DNA of 64,000 nt from the NCBI RefSeq assembly GCF_025917685.1, contig NZ_CP089518.1, forward strand, positions 1,179,001 to 1,243,000. The letters run 5' to 3'. Of the stretch, positions 26,727 to 35,244 are shown one piece after another (position 1 is the stretch's first letter; the number at the start of each line of letters is the position of its first letter). A program made the translations under genes and the position numbers. This stretch comes from Bacillus cereus. GTDB taxonomy: Bacteria; Bacillota; Bacilli; Bacillales; Bacillaceae_G. The notes below the pieces were generated by a model. That model was not told the origin of the DNA, did no database searches, and saw nothing but the letters and a program-made list of their open reading frames with translations.

Positions 26727-27230
26727 GTGAAGAATAAAAATAAAAGTTCAACAGTTGGAAAACCGTTGTTATATATTGCGCAAGTAAATTTAGAACTCGC
26801 TACACCGAAAATAAAAAGAATTATCTTAACAAACTTTGAAAATGAGGAGCAAAAAGAGAAAAGTAATAGAAATGAAAATATTGTAAGTAGTGCTGTGGAA
26901 GAGGTAATAGAACAAGAGCAACAAGTAGAAGAAAAAATAGAAGAAGCACAAGAAGAGCAACAAGAGCAAGAAGAGAAAGAGCCAGTGAGAACGGTCCCGT
27001 ATAATAAATCATTCAAGGATATGAATAATGATGAAAAAATTCATTTTTTATTAAATCGCCCTCATTATATTCCGAAAGTAAGGTGCAGAATAAAAACAGC
27101 TACAGTCTCATATGTTGGATCGATAATATCGTATCGTAATGGCATTGTATTCATTATGCCGCAAAATAGTATGAGAGATATTAGGTTGTCTATAGATGAT
27201 ATCCAATCGATTAGTATGGCCGGCTTTTAA
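26727..27230 (+). CDS. cotO: Spore coat assembly protein CotO
   Basis: CotO is a coat morphogenetic protein; in the B. cereus group it is reported to help attach and assemble the exosporium and coat. The 167-residue product starts MKNKNKSSTVGKPLLYIAQ, has a very Glu/Gln-rich centre (about 55-100) and a conserved C-terminal part (FLLNRPHYIPKVRC...SISMAGF). I choose the GTG at 26727, six bases after GGGAGGG; the frame is open for 24 codons upstream but without a ribosome site. In B. subtilis cotO (yjbX) likewise precedes the cotZYX cluster. Confidence 0.85.
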   Translation: MKNKNKSSTVGKPLLYIAQVNLELATPKIKRIILTNFENEEQKEKSNRNENIVSSAVEEVIEQEQQVEEKIEEAQEEQQEQEEKEPVRTVPYNKSFKDMNNDEKIHFLLNRPHYIPKVRCRIKTATVSYVGSIISYRNGIVFIMPQNSMRDIRLSIDDIQSISMAGF

Positions 27231-27237
27231 ATATGTA

Positions 27238-27275
27238 AAGGTGGTAGAAATCTTCTACCACCCAAATAGTTTTTT
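27238..27275. terminator. Bidirectional terminator, cotO / exsY
   Basis: Ten-base-pair stem GGTGGTAGAA with TTCTACCACC between converging genes; the T-rich side (after AAATAG) favours the plus strand. Confidence 0.75.
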
Positions 27276-27295
27276 AGTTTACTTAAATTAACTTA

Positions 27296-27754
27296 TTAGA
27301 TAGAAACGTCGCGTAAGCATTGAATAGCACAGAAACAGCTTAAATCAACAGTAATGCAAGTAGATGTTGATACTAGTCTTGCATTTGGTACAGCTAAAAA
27401 CGTACAAATTGGATTGTCATTAGGCGGTATAGTAGAGCCATCACCTAATACTACAGTTAACACACGCAGCACCGCACAGCTATCATCGTCTACGCTTTCC
27501 ACACGGAAAATTGGAGATTGGCAGCTAGTAAGGCTTGCAGATGGTGCAAATGCTTCAAATGGCGTTCCAGCTTTTGTGTATAAAATAAAAGGGCGTGTAT
27601 TTGCTACTGATGCAGTATTGTGTGCTCCTAAAAATGGGATTTCACAACCAGATCCACACGTCGTAGTAGAACAATCTTGTAGTTCATTGATGAATTTTAC
27701 AACGTCAACTACACAATGAGAAGAGCTATGGTGTTTATTTTCGTTACAACTCAT
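27296..27754 (-). CDS. exsY: Exosporium basal-layer protein ExsY
   Basis: ExsY is a Cys-rich structural protein that self-assembles into the hexagonal exosporium basal layer. The 152-residue product starts MSCNENKHHSSSHCVVDVVKF and has about a dozen Cys, including TTTCGSGC and LSCFCAIQC, consistent with disulfide cross-linking. The ATG at 27754 follows AAGGAGTGACATTA; an upstream in-frame start at 27763 is ignored. It is a close paralogue of cotY at 29.3 kb, nearly identical from the TTTCGSGC block onward. Confidence 0.95.
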   Translation of the reverse strand: MSCNENKHHSSSHCVVDVVKFINELQDCSTTTCGSGCEIPFLGAHNTASVANTRPFILYTKAGTPFEAFAPSASLTSCQSPIFRVESVDDDSCAVLRVLTVVLGDGSTIPPNDNPICTFLAVPNARLVSTSTCITVDLSCFCAIQCLRDVSI

Positions 27755-27793
27755 TAATGTCACTCCTTATCTTCTTGTTTGTATTTACATTAA

Positions 27794-27821
27794 TAAGATA
27801 TTGGAGTCGAGGAGATTTGGT
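27794..27821 (-). promoter_or_regulatory. Candidate sigma-K promoter of exsY
   Basis: On the minus strand AC (27820-27821), then 17 bases, then AATATCTTA (27794-27802), one mismatch from the sigma-K -10 CATANNNTA. It lies 40 bases before the start codon, as expected for a late mother-cell gene. Confidence 0.5.
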
Positions 27822-27879
27822 CACAATCTTAAGACCTTTTTTTTTAAATAGGCGAAAGAAGATAAGGGAAGGTGGAATC

Positions 27880-28239
27880 ATGCTGTTTACAAGTTGGCTT
27901 TTATTTTTTATTTTCGCTTTAGCTGCTTTTAGGCTCACTCGTCTAATTGTATATGATAAAATTACAGTTTTTTTGCGAAGACCGTTTATTGACGAAATAG
28001 AGGTTACGGAGCCAGATGGAAGTGTATCAACGTTTACAAAAGTAAAAGGGAAAGGATTAAGAAAGTGGATTGGTGAATTATTAAGCTGTTATTGGTGTAC
28101 AGGTGTATGGGTTAGTGCTTTTCTATTAGTTTTATATAATTGGATTCCCGTCGTTGCAGAGCCATTACTTGCATTATTAGCTATTGCAGGTGCAGCAGCA
28201 ATTATTGAAACGATTACAGGATATTTTATGGGAGAATAA
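27880..28239 (+). CDS. yjcA: Sporulation-linked membrane protein YjcA (DUF1360)
   Basis: The 119-residue protein has an N-terminal helix (LFTSWLLFFIFALAAFRLT), a charged loop, the family's CYWCTGVWVSA segment with a Cys pair at the start of the second helix, and a third helix near the C-terminus. I start it at the ATG at 27880 after GGAAGGTGG; the frame is open from 27757, overlapping exsY upstream sequence. In B. subtilis yjcA also follows the cot genes. Function unknown, probably a mother-cell or forespore membrane role. Confidence 0.8.
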   Translation: MLFTSWLLFFIFALAAFRLTRLIVYDKITVFLRRPFIDEIEVTEPDGSVSTFTKVKGKGLRKWIGELLSCYWCTGVWVSAFLLVLYNWIPVVAEPLLALLAIAGAAAIIETITGYFMGE

Positions 28240-28349
28240 TATATTTTCATAATACGAGAGGAAGCGGAGTTTAAAAGAATGAGGGAACGGAAATAAAGAG
28301 TTGTTCATATAGTAAATAGACAGAATTGACAGTAGAGGAGATGTTTGCT

Positions 28350-28526
28350 GTGAGCAATAATCCAAGGAAAAATTCATATGACCTGCAGCAATGGTATCAT
28401 ATACAGCAACAACACCAAGCACAACAACAGGCACATCAAGAACAATTACAGCAACAAGGATTTGTGAAGAAAAAGGGATGTAATTGTGGGAAAAAGAAGA
28501 ACACAATAAAACACTATGAAGAATGA
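28350..28526 (+). CDS. Small Gln-rich protein with CNCGKKK tail
   Basis: A 58-residue product: a short N-terminus (MSNNPRKNSYDLQQW), a Gln/His-rich middle (about 15-40, repeats of QQQ and HQ) and a basic end containing GCNCGKKKN. The GTG at 28350 is nine bases after GAGGAG; ATG at 28341 and TTG at 28326 are in frame but badly spaced. I do not recognise a family. The composition (Gln/His-rich with a CxC pair) and the position between yjcA and bxpB fit a small coat or exosporium protein. It has its own terminator. Confidence 0.68.
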   Translation: MSNNPRKNSYDLQQWYHIQQQHQAQQQAHQEQLQQQGFVKKKGCNCGKKKNTIKHYEE

Positions 28527-28528
28527 AG

Positions 28529-28554
28529 CACTCATGTTACTGTGAGTGTTTTTT
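28529..28554 (+). terminator. Terminator of the Gln-rich gene
   Basis: Stem CACTCA (28529-28534) with TGAGTG (28543-28548) followed by six T's. Confidence 0.7.
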
Positions 28555-28564
28555 ATTGTACATA

Positions 28565-28602
28565 TAAAAAGCGGTATTTCAAAGGAGAAATACCGCTTTT
28601 TA
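28565..28602. terminator. bxpB terminator
   Basis: Stem AAAAGCGGTATTTC with GAAATACCGCTTTT around a short loop, ending just past the bxpB stop codon; A/T runs allow both directions. Confidence 0.88.
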
Positions 28603-29106
28603 CTAGCTAATTTGTGCAACTGTTAATGCCGCAGCACGAATGTCTACAGTTCCAAATAATTCAACTGGTACGATTTGAACTAAGTCGCCGGGATTCAAGT
28701 TAATAAGAATAACACCACTAGAAACATCTACTTCCCCAGTGCCGATAATGTTAGCACGGACTGCTGTTCCTGATCCTGGAATAACGTTATCTGGTGTGTC
28801 CAATGTTAAGAAGAACCGGGCAGCGTTTGGTGGAGCAGGAACATTTTCAAGACTTACCGTTAATGTATAACTGATTTGATAAATACCAGCTACTTGAATT
28901 CGAATGCCATTTCCGACACTTACTGTATTGTTTATTACAGGAACAGTAAGATTTGGGTTTGGACTTACGCTAGGTAATAGTAATGGTGTGAATAATGAAG
29001 CGAACTGAGGTGCTGAAGCGTTGAAAGCAAAACCGAAGGCTGGTAGTGTACTAGCTGGTTGTGCCTCACAATCAATTTTAGTAAATTCGCAATCAGAAGA
29101 GAACAT
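28603..29106 (-). CDS. bxpB: Exosporium basal-layer protein BxpB (ExsFA)
   Basis: BxpB anchors the BclA N-terminal domain to the exosporium basal layer. The 167-residue product begins MFSSDCEFTKIDCEA and continues with the conserved LPAFGFAFNASAPQFASLF; the rest is a beta-rich jelly-roll-like domain (AGIYQISYTLTVSLEN..., ending ALTVAQIS) resembling the BclA C-terminal fold. The ATG at 29106 follows AAAGGAGTG. It is the direct partner of the bclA gene 9 kb upstream. Confidence 0.94.
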   Translation of the reverse strand: MFSSDCEFTKIDCEAQPASTLPAFGFAFNASAPQFASLFTPLLLPSVSPNPNLTVPVINNTVSVGNGIRIQVAGIYQISYTLTVSLENVPAPPNAARFFLTLDTPDNVIPGSGTAVRANIIGTGEVDVSSGVILINLNPGDLVQIVPVELFGTVDIRAAALTVAQIS

Positions 29107-29208
29107 GTTTTTCACTCCTTTATCTGTTTCTACTTTCAGTTAATGAAAAGGACAGGTTCTATGTTCTAGACAAGTTCCCAATTTTATAAAAAATACATAA
29201 TAATACCT

Positions 29209-29260
29209 TTTAAGCATGGATTGGGTGGCAGAAAACTCTGCCACCCAATCCATGCTTAAA
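29209..29260. terminator. cotY terminator
   Basis: Perfect 24-base-pair inverted repeat (29209-29232 with 29237-29260, core GGATTGGGTGGCAGA) with a four-base loop, between cotY and bxpB. Confidence 0.85.
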
Positions 29261-29273
29261 TTAATATTTAGTT

Positions 29274-29744
29274 TTATATAGAAACATCGCGTAAGCATTG
29301 AATAGCGCAGAAGCAACTTAAATCAACAGTAAGACAAGTGGCGGTTGACACTAGTCTTGCATTTGGTACAGCTAAAAACGTACAGATTGGGTCGTCACCA
29401 GGTGGTACAGAGGTACCATCCCCTAAAACTACAGTTAATACACGCAATACAGCGCAATCATCATCATCTATACTCTCGACACGGAAAATGGGAGATTGGC
29501 AACTAGTAAGGCTTGCAGATGGCGCGAATGCTTCAAATGGTGTTCCGGCCTTTGTGTATAAAATAAAAGGACGTGTATTCGCTACGGATGCACTATTATG
29601 CGCTCCTAAAAATGGGACTTCGCAACCAGATCCGCATGTTGTAGTTGCACATTCTTGTAGTTCATGTATAAAACGAACGACATTAGATACACAGTTGAAA
29701 TCACAATCATGGTGATGATGATCTTCATTACAATTGCAGCTCAT
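29274..29744 (-). CDS. cotY: Exosporium/coat protein CotY
   Basis: Cys-rich basal-layer protein, paralogue of ExsY, important for the exosporium cap. The 156-residue product starts MSCNCNEDHHHHDCDFNC, differing from ExsY mainly in this His/Cys-rich N-terminus; the following TTTCGSGCEVPFLGAHN and the C-terminal VDLSCFCAIQCLRDVSI match ExsY. The ATG at 29744 follows AAGGAGTGAACATA. Confidence 0.95.
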   Translation of the reverse strand: MSCNCNEDHHHHDCDFNCVSNVVRFIHELQECATTTCGSGCEVPFLGAHNSASVANTRPFILYTKAGTPFEAFAPSASLTSCQSPIFRVESIDDDDCAVLRVLTVVLGDGTSVPPGDDPICTFLAVPNARLVSTATCLTVDLSCFCAIQCLRDVSI

Positions 29745-29782
29745 TATGTTCACTCCTTATCGTGAGTTCTGACATACACTAT

Positions 29783-29791
29783 TACAATATG
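29783..29791 (-). promoter_or_regulatory. Candidate sigma-K -10 element of cotY
   Basis: On the minus strand CATATTGTA matches CATANNNTA exactly, 38 bases before the cotY start. The -35 is not clear. Confidence 0.5.
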
Positions 29792-29876
29792 AACGTGATA
29801 TGGTTGATATTACGTTAATTCTCAGGATAGAAACAGGGAATTTATATAGAGGGGATGTACATAGTGTGATATGCAA

Positions 29877-29906
29877 AAAGACACCCTTATTTAATGGATG
29901 TCTTTT
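29877..29906 (-). terminator. yjcD terminator, overlapping its stop codon
   Basis: Stem AAAAGACA (29877-29884) with TGTCTTTT (29899-29906), extended by CC/GG, and a U-tract on the minus strand. The yjcD stop codon (29887-29889) is inside the loop. Confidence 0.8.
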
Positions 29907-31953
29907 CAGGTAAATCTTTTCGCGTAGTATATAAAAAACGAGATATATCTAGTTTCTTTCCTCTGAAAAATTGCGGGGAGGAAATATAAAGTTCTTCTTT
30001 AGCGCGTGTAATGGCGACATAGAGTAATCGTCTTTCTTCTTCTAATGCTTCAGAAGTATCCGTCACACGGTCATTTGCATCTTTTAAAGAAGAAGTATGC
30101 GGCAATATACCATCGCTTGCACCAAGTAAAAAGACGCATGGAAACTCAAGGCCTTTCGCGTTATGAATTGACATAAGTGATACGGCATCTTTTTGCGGCA
30201 TTGTTTTTAATGCTTCCATTTCTTTTTGACCTTGAATCGCCTCGTCAATAAATTGTAAGTAAGCTGGAATATCGGTGAAACGAGTTGCAGACTCCATTAA
30301 TTCTTCTAACATTTCTTCTTGTATGTCTTTATGCATCGTAAAGGAAGAACGATCGTTACTTTGTAAGTACTCTAAATATTTTCCTTTACCATGAATAATT
30401 TCTTTTAATGCCTTTTTCGGTTCTAATTCTTTTATAAATTTAATAAAATCGATGCGCTCATTTACCTTTTTCACTTGAAAAGGTTTCAAGCTCGGATTTA
30501 ATAATAAGAAATGAAGAAGAGAAGGGAAACGCCCCTCACCATATTTCCATTGCTCCCGTTCAATAAATGAAATACATTCATCACGGCCGATATACATCGT
30601 CGGCAATATGTTAGAAAGGGATTCTAGGCGAAACGGTTCTAGCACGAGTCGTAAATGATCTAATACAGGCTTAATTAAAGAGTGCTCGTAAAATGATTGA
30701 CTCGCACCGTGTTTAATAAACGGGATTTTATGAATTGTAAGCTGATCAAGTAACGAACGACTTACAGAATGTGTGCGATACAGTAAACAAAAATCTTTAT
30801 AGTTTCGCTCACCGCTATCTACCTTTTCTTGAATGAGCTGCAAAATTTGATTTGCTTCATCAAGAGTTGTAGCTGGTCGTGCGTAAAATGGTTGTACACC
30901 CTCTTCACGAACAGAATATAGCTCTTTATCAAAACGTTCTTGATTTAGCTTGATAACTTCATTTCCAAGTCCAACGATAAATGGATTGGATCGATAATTC
31001 GTATTAAGCGCAATAATCGTTGTATTATCAAATTCTTTTGGAAAAGATAAAATAATTTGGTGACTTGCTCCTCGCCAACCGTAAATCGCTTGATCGTCAT
31101 CACCTGCGATAAATAAATTATTTCTTGGCGTGGCTAACAATTTTACAATTTCATATTGTGCATACGATGTATCTTGGAACTCATCTACTTCAATGTAGTG
31201 AAAACGTTGTTGCAATTGAGTAAGCAAAGGAGCATTATTTTCTAACATATAATACGTTTCTAATAAGATGTCGTCAAAATCGATATAATTGTATCGTTGT
31301 TTTACCTCTTCAAAACGTTCGTATACTTCTTTGAATTCTTGTTCAACCGGTGTTTTCGCTTTTACATCTTTCGGACGATTCAATTTGTTTTTCTCAAGTG
31401 AAATCATAGCGAGTATTGTTTCAGCATCATAATCGTCTTTTAAGCGTAATTCTTTCAAAATTTTCTTTATCATAATTTGTTTATGTTTTTCATTTGCTAA
31501 AATTTGCTGATTATATCCTTGACTACGAAGCAATTTTAAAAAGACAGAGTGGAATGTACCAGCAACAACATAGTTACTTGCAGCATGATTCATACCAGGC
31601 AAGTTTGCTACACGACTTCGGATTTCTTCAGCTGCTTTTTGTGTAAACGTAAGCAGTAAAATATTTCGCGGATGAACATGTTTTACATTAACTAAATAAC
31701 CAACGCGAGTTGTTAAAACAGATGTTTTACCACTTCCAGCGCCAGCTAGTGTAAGAACAGGTCCTTCTGTCGTTTGCACTGCTTCTAACTGTTTTTCATT
31801 TAAATAAATACCTTGCTGTTCTAAAGCACGGAAATACGCCGCATCTGCATCTTCTTCCATAATTAAATGGGTAGACGTTTTCGGAATATGGTATGTCGCT
31901 TGCGGAATGCCAGCATGTGTTAACGATTTTTGTGAAAATTTTTCTTGTGTCAT
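29887..31953 (-). CDS. yjcD: UvrD/PcrA-family DNA helicase YjcD
   Basis: Superfamily 1A 3'-5' DNA helicase. The 688-residue protein shows motif I GAGSGKTSVL (near residue 72), motif II VDEFQDTSYAQ, motif III GDDDQAIYGWRGA, motif V SIHNAKGLEFPCVFL and motif VI LLYVAITRAKEEL. It is shorter than B. subtilis YjcD (about 759) but has all motifs. GAAGGTGAATAT precedes the ATG. It is transcribed alone; the cellular role is DNA repair or recombination by family. Confidence 0.9.
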   Translation of the reverse strand: MTQEKFSQKSLTHAGIPQATYHIPKTSTHLIMEEDADAAYFRALEQQGIYLNEKQLEAVQTTEGPVLTLAGAGSGKTSVLTTRVGYLVNVKHVHPRNILLLTFTQKAAEEIRSRVANLPGMNHAASNYVVAGTFHSVFLKLLRSQGYNQQILANEKHKQIMIKKILKELRLKDDYDAETILAMISLEKNKLNRPKDVKAKTPVEQEFKEVYERFEEVKQRYNYIDFDDILLETYYMLENNAPLLTQLQQRFHYIEVDEFQDTSYAQYEIVKLLATPRNNLFIAGDDDQAIYGWRGASHQIILSFPKEFDNTTIIALNTNYRSNPFIVGLGNEVIKLNQERFDKELYSVREEGVQPFYARPATTLDEANQILQLIQEKVDSGERNYKDFCLLYRTHSVSRSLLDQLTIHKIPFIKHGASQSFYEHSLIKPVLDHLRLVLEPFRLESLSNILPTMYIGRDECISFIEREQWKYGEGRFPSLLHFLLLNPSLKPFQVKKVNERIDFIKFIKELEPKKALKEIIHGKGKYLEYLQSNDRSSFTMHKDIQEEMLEELMESATRFTDIPAYLQFIDEAIQGQKEMEALKTMPQKDAVSLMSIHNAKGLEFPCVFLLGASDGILPHTSSLKDANDRVTDTSEALEEERRLLYVAITRAKEELYISSPQFFRGKKLDISRFLYTTRKDLPEKTSIK

Positions 31954-32051
31954 ATATTCACCTTCAAAACTATAGCATCAACATTTAACTTTAGCGGAAG
32001 AAAAAGAAAATAGCAATGTAAAAAACAGGAGGGGTTACCTCCTGCTACAAA

Positions 32052-32189
32052 TTTATTCCGCTATTTGCGGGCAGTAAAACTCCAAACTCAAAATTCAGGT
32101 GGGAGATCAACTGCCCGTAAACGCCCGATTGGTGAAGGCCAATAATCAGTGGGGATGAACAAAACCCCACTGATTAAAGTTTCACTTTA
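32052..32189. repeat. bcr-like interspersed repeat, copy B
   Basis: About 138 bases aligning with 272-430. It is well structured: ATCAGTGGGG pairs with CCCCACTGAT near the 3' end, and GCGGGCAGT near the 5' end pairs with ACTGCCCGT in the middle. The last bases (32187-32189) are at the same time the TAA stop of yjcF, so the element abuts or supplies the gene's end. It resembles the bcr1 type of the B. cereus group. Confidence 0.72.
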
Positions 32190-32609
32190 CAATTCTTTTA
32201 TCATTACGACGTGCGGGATATTTGCTTCCATAAACACATCAGAAGCCGTTACGTATCCTAGCTTTTTATAGAAAACTTCAGCATGTGTTTGGGCATGAAG
32301 TTTCAATTTCGGTAAAGACTCTTCCTTTGCGTAAGCTTCAAGTGCATCCATAATGATTTTGCCAATTCCTTTTTTACGATGGGAAGCTAGTACACAAATG
32401 CGTTCCATTTTCCCTATTCCATCAACGATGCGAAAGCGACCTGCACCGACTGGAATGTCATTGTCATATGCAACAACGTGCGCCGATGTATCTTCGAATT
32501 CATCGTACTCTTCTTCAGAAGAAACACGTTGTTCTTCAACAAAAACTTGTTTACGTACGGAGAATGCATCACTTAGCTGCGCGTCTGTTTGTACGATTTG
32601 TGCGTGCAA
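32187..32609 (-). CDS. yjcF: GNAT-family N-acetyltransferase YjcF
   Basis: Predicted acetyl-CoA-dependent acetyltransferase of unknown substrate. The product has FVEEQRVSSEEEYDEFE, then MERICVLASHRKKGIGKIIMDALE, where RKKGIGK is the acetyl-CoA loop, and a FYKKLGY end. I choose the TTG at 32609, just after AAAGGGG and directly behind the yjcG stop, giving 140 residues, the same as the B. subtilis protein; an ATG at 32645 would give 152 but lies inside yjcG without a ribosome site. It is coupled with yjcG. Confidence 0.85.
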   Translation of the reverse strand: MHAQIVQTDAQLSDAFSVRKQVFVEEQRVSSEEEYDEFEDTSAHVVAYDNDIPVGAGRFRIVDGIGKMERICVLASHRKKGIGKIIMDALEAYAKEESLPKLKLHAQTHAEVFYKKLGYVTASDVFMEANIPHVVMIKEL

Positions 32610-32610
32610 G

Positions 32611-33129
32611 TTAGTTGTTCCCCTTTCCAAGGTGGAATGTTTCATGTACAGTCCAAGTTCCGTTTTCTAATTGATATAGAAGGTGGAAACGATCAATTGG
32701 TTGTTCATAATAGAAATCTTTCATACGTAATCGACCTAATACATCAGCATGCTCTGCATCTGATAAGTCTTGACCGATTGTTAAATGAGGTACGAAAGAG
32801 TATTCACGCTCTTGTGTAAAGAAACCATTATGCATTTCTTCATTTAAGAAAGTTAGTTCAGGTGTTTTTTCTACTTTAAAATAAAGGACATTATTAACAG
32901 GTGCGAATGAACCGACTTTTCCAACATGAAGGGTGAAAGGGTTCGTTTTATTTGCGATTGTATGTAACTCGTTTACAATCGATTCTAGTTGATCATCTTG
33001 CGTCTCAAAGGGTGTTTTCAATGTAATATGTGGCGGAACTAATGCGTAGTGCGGATCATAACGTTTACGCAATCCGTTCGCTTTATCTTGAATCATTTTT
33101 GATGGAAAAATTACAATGCCTAATTTCAT
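32611..33129 (-). CDS. yjcG: 2H phosphoesterase family protein YjcG
   Basis: The 172-residue protein has the paired HxT/Sx motifs of 2'-5' RNA ligase / cyclic phosphodiesterase-like proteins: HITLK (about 36-40) and HLTIG (about 117-121), which form the two catalytic His in this fold. GGGAGGAATT precedes the ATG. yjcG-yjcF form an operon as in B. subtilis. The substrate is unknown. Confidence 0.88.
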   Translation of the reverse strand: MKLGIVIFPSKMIQDKANGLRKRYDPHYALVPPHITLKTPFETQDDQLESIVNELHTIANKTNPFTLHVGKVGSFAPVNNVLYFKVEKTPELTFLNEEMHNGFFTQEREYSFVPHLTIGQDLSDAEHADVLGRLRMKDFYYEQPIDRFHLLYQLENGTWTVHETFHLGKGNN

Positions 33130-33219
33130 GTTCCAATTCCTCCCTTTGTAAGTCTAGTTAGATTTTGAGAATAAATCTCTTAATCTATTATATCAAATTA
33201 TTCTGAATACTGCTCTCTA

Positions 33220-33951
33220 TTATTTCATTGATAGAATATGAGAAAATGCTTTCGGCAAGTCTGCTTGCCAATACTTCCAAGTGTGATTCCCTTCAAACTC
33301 TTCATAATGGGTGATGAAATTTCTATCTGTAAGAAGTGTATTTAACTCGCGATTTGGTTCTACGAAATCAGATACTTGTCCGTCTGTGCGCTTTACAGCT
33401 GTTTCTTCTGTCCCAATGATGTGATAAAGTTCTAACGCCTGTGGATCTTTGAAGTCTTTTGCTAAGTTCATGACTGTTTCATCAACAAATGGTGATTGCA
33501 TAACGACTTTACCGAATGTATGCGGATACATAAGCGCAGTCATGAAAGATACTGTACCACCAAGAGAATCTCCAATTAAAACGCGACCTTTACCCATTTG
33601 ATACGTTGGATAATTTTCATCAATATATGGAGCAAGCTCGTGAGCAAGGAAACGAATGTAAGCAGCATTTTTTACATCATTCGGGAAATATTTTTCCTTA
33701 CGATCGTGTACATTTTTATATGGAATACCGACAATAATTGTGCGGTCGATTTCTTCAGTTTCACGAAGACGCTCAATTACACGGTGTGCTTTACCAAGCT
33801 GAAAATAATCTCTACCATCTTGTGCAATAACAACCGTATGCTTATGGAGAGGTGTGTAATTTACTGGTAAATAAACAAGAAGTGTAAGTTCCTCTTGAAG
33901 TGATGTACTAAAAAATGAAATTTCTTCAATTCGCCCTATTGTTTGATTCAT
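33220..33951 (-). CDS. yjcH: Esterase-like alpha/beta hydrolase YjcH
   Basis: The 243-residue protein belongs to the esterase-D/IroE-like group: TVVIAQDGRDYFQ, then the nucleophile elbow GDSLGG (near residue 128) and a late EGNHTWKYW with the catalytic His. The start is the ATG at 33951 after AGGGGG; the frame is open far upstream to 34194 but without a ribosome site. It ends about 90 bases before yjcG. Substrate unknown. Confidence 0.85.
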   Translation of the reverse strand: MNQTIGRIEEISFFSTSLQEELTLLVYLPVNYTPLHKHTVVIAQDGRDYFQLGKAHRVIERLRETEEIDRTIIVGIPYKNVHDRKEKYFPNDVKNAAYIRFLAHELAPYIDENYPTYQMGKGRVLIGDSLGGTVSFMTALMYPHTFGKVVMQSPFVDETVMNLAKDFKDPQALELYHIIGTEETAVKRTDGQVSDFVEPNRELNTLLTDRNFITHYEEFEGNHTWKYWQADLPKAFSHILSMK

Positions 33952-34151
33952 GTATATCCCCCTAAATAAAAATTTACTATGATTGTAAGAGCGACGCTTG
34001 TAGTGAAAAGGAAAGAAATATTCACTAATAGGTGCCTCAATTTCTATTTTACCATAATGGTACGAAGAATCTAAAAAATTAGTATTTAAGTTATGAAAGA
34101 AAACGGATATAATGAAGTGGGATTTTTTGCAGGTGAGAGGGGAGACAAGGT

Positions 34152-35063
34152 TTGAAACAAGAAAAATCAATCGCACTACCATTAGCAATTTCAATTATAG
34201 CAATTTCATTCGCAGCAGTTTTTGTAAAGATGTCCTCAGCACCATCTTCTATTTTAAGTATGTATCGATTATGGATTATCGTGCTTATTATGCTGCCAAT
34301 CGTTTGGAAAAAGCGGGAAGAGTTTAGTAGGATTCAAAGAAAAGATTGGGGATTTTTAATTGGATCTGGTTTCTTTTTAGCGCTTCATTTTCTTTTATGG
34401 TTTGAATCTTTAAAGCATACGACAGTTGCTAGTTCGACGATTATTTTAGCACTTCAACCAATCGTATCTTTAGTTGGAGGTTTTTTCTTATTTAAAGAAA
34501 GAACAACATACTCAGCTATTGCGACAATGGGAATTGCGATACTAGGTGTAATGTGTATTGGCTGGGGAGATTTAGGGCTAAGTGAACAAGCAATTTATGG
34601 GGATATATTATCCTTTTTAAGTGTGATAGCAGTTGTCGGTTATTTATTTATCGGGCAAACGACAGTAAAGAAAGTATCACACTGGATTTACAGCTTTACA
34701 GTTTTTGCATTCGCAGGTATTTTTATGGGGATTTATAATATAGTGCTGCAAGTACCTTTTACAGGTTATACGAAGTGGGACTGGACCGTTTTTCTTTTAC
34801 TTGCGATTGTGCCAACAGTGTCACATGTCATTAATAACTGGTTATTAAACTACGTAAATGCAACAACAATTTCAATGAGTATTTTAGGAGAACCAGTTGG
34901 AGCAACTATACTAGCGTTCTTCTTACTTGGGGAAAAATTAAACGCAATGCAAATTATCGGTAGCATGCTCGTATTGTTTGGTGTATCTGTTTTCTTACTG
35001 CAGCAACAAAAACGAACATCAAAAAATGTGGTGAACGAACCGGCTTATACACAGGAATTATAA
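34152..35063 (+). CDS. DMT-family (EamA) transporter
   Basis: The 303-residue protein has ten predicted membrane helices in two EamA repeats (starting near ISIIAISFAAVFVKMSS and YGDILSFLSVIAVVGYLF). Members export metabolites or amino acids; the substrate here is unknown. It starts with TTG after GAGAGGGGAG. Single gene with its own terminator. Confidence 0.88.
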   Translation: MKQEKSIALPLAISIIAISFAAVFVKMSSAPSSILSMYRLWIIVLIMLPIVWKKREEFSRIQRKDWGFLIGSGFFLALHFLLWFESLKHTTVASSTIILALQPIVSLVGGFFLFKERTTYSAIATMGIAILGVMCIGWGDLGLSEQAIYGDILSFLSVIAVVGYLFIGQTTVKKVSHWIYSFTVFAFAGIFMGIYNIVLQVPFTGYTKWDWTVFLLLAIVPTVSHVINNWLLNYVNATTISMSILGEPVGATILAFFLLGEKLNAMQIIGSMLVLFGVSVFLLQQQKRTSKNVVNEPAYTQEL

Positions 35064-35083
35064 CGAGCCTATTCTAATATACG

Positions 35084-35116
35084 AAAAGAGAAGTTATTGG
35101 TAACTTCTCTTTTTTT
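35084..35116 (+). terminator. DMT transporter gene terminator
   Basis: Stem AAAAGAGAAGTTA (35084-35096) with TAACTTCTCTTTT (35101-35113) and further T's. Confidence 0.9.
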
Positions 35117-35244
35117 GTTCTATGCAGAAAATAAAACAGATCAATAGGGGGAATTCCCGCCATATAGCATGAAAAAAGATAATATAAAGTGGAGTTACAT
35201 CATACGTTTCTCATACAAATATAGAAGGGGAAAGGAGAGACCAA

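Noticed and set aside
27354..27719. Plus-strand frame of 121 codons opposite exsY (and its twin opposite cotY at 29338-29715)
   Set aside because: Both are antisense shadows of the Cys-rich paralogues, similar to each other only because exsY and cotY are.
33952..34194. N-terminal extension of yjcH
   Set aside because: The extra residues look unlike a signal peptide or known fold and overlap the start of the divergent transporter gene; the ATG at 33951 has AGGGGG.
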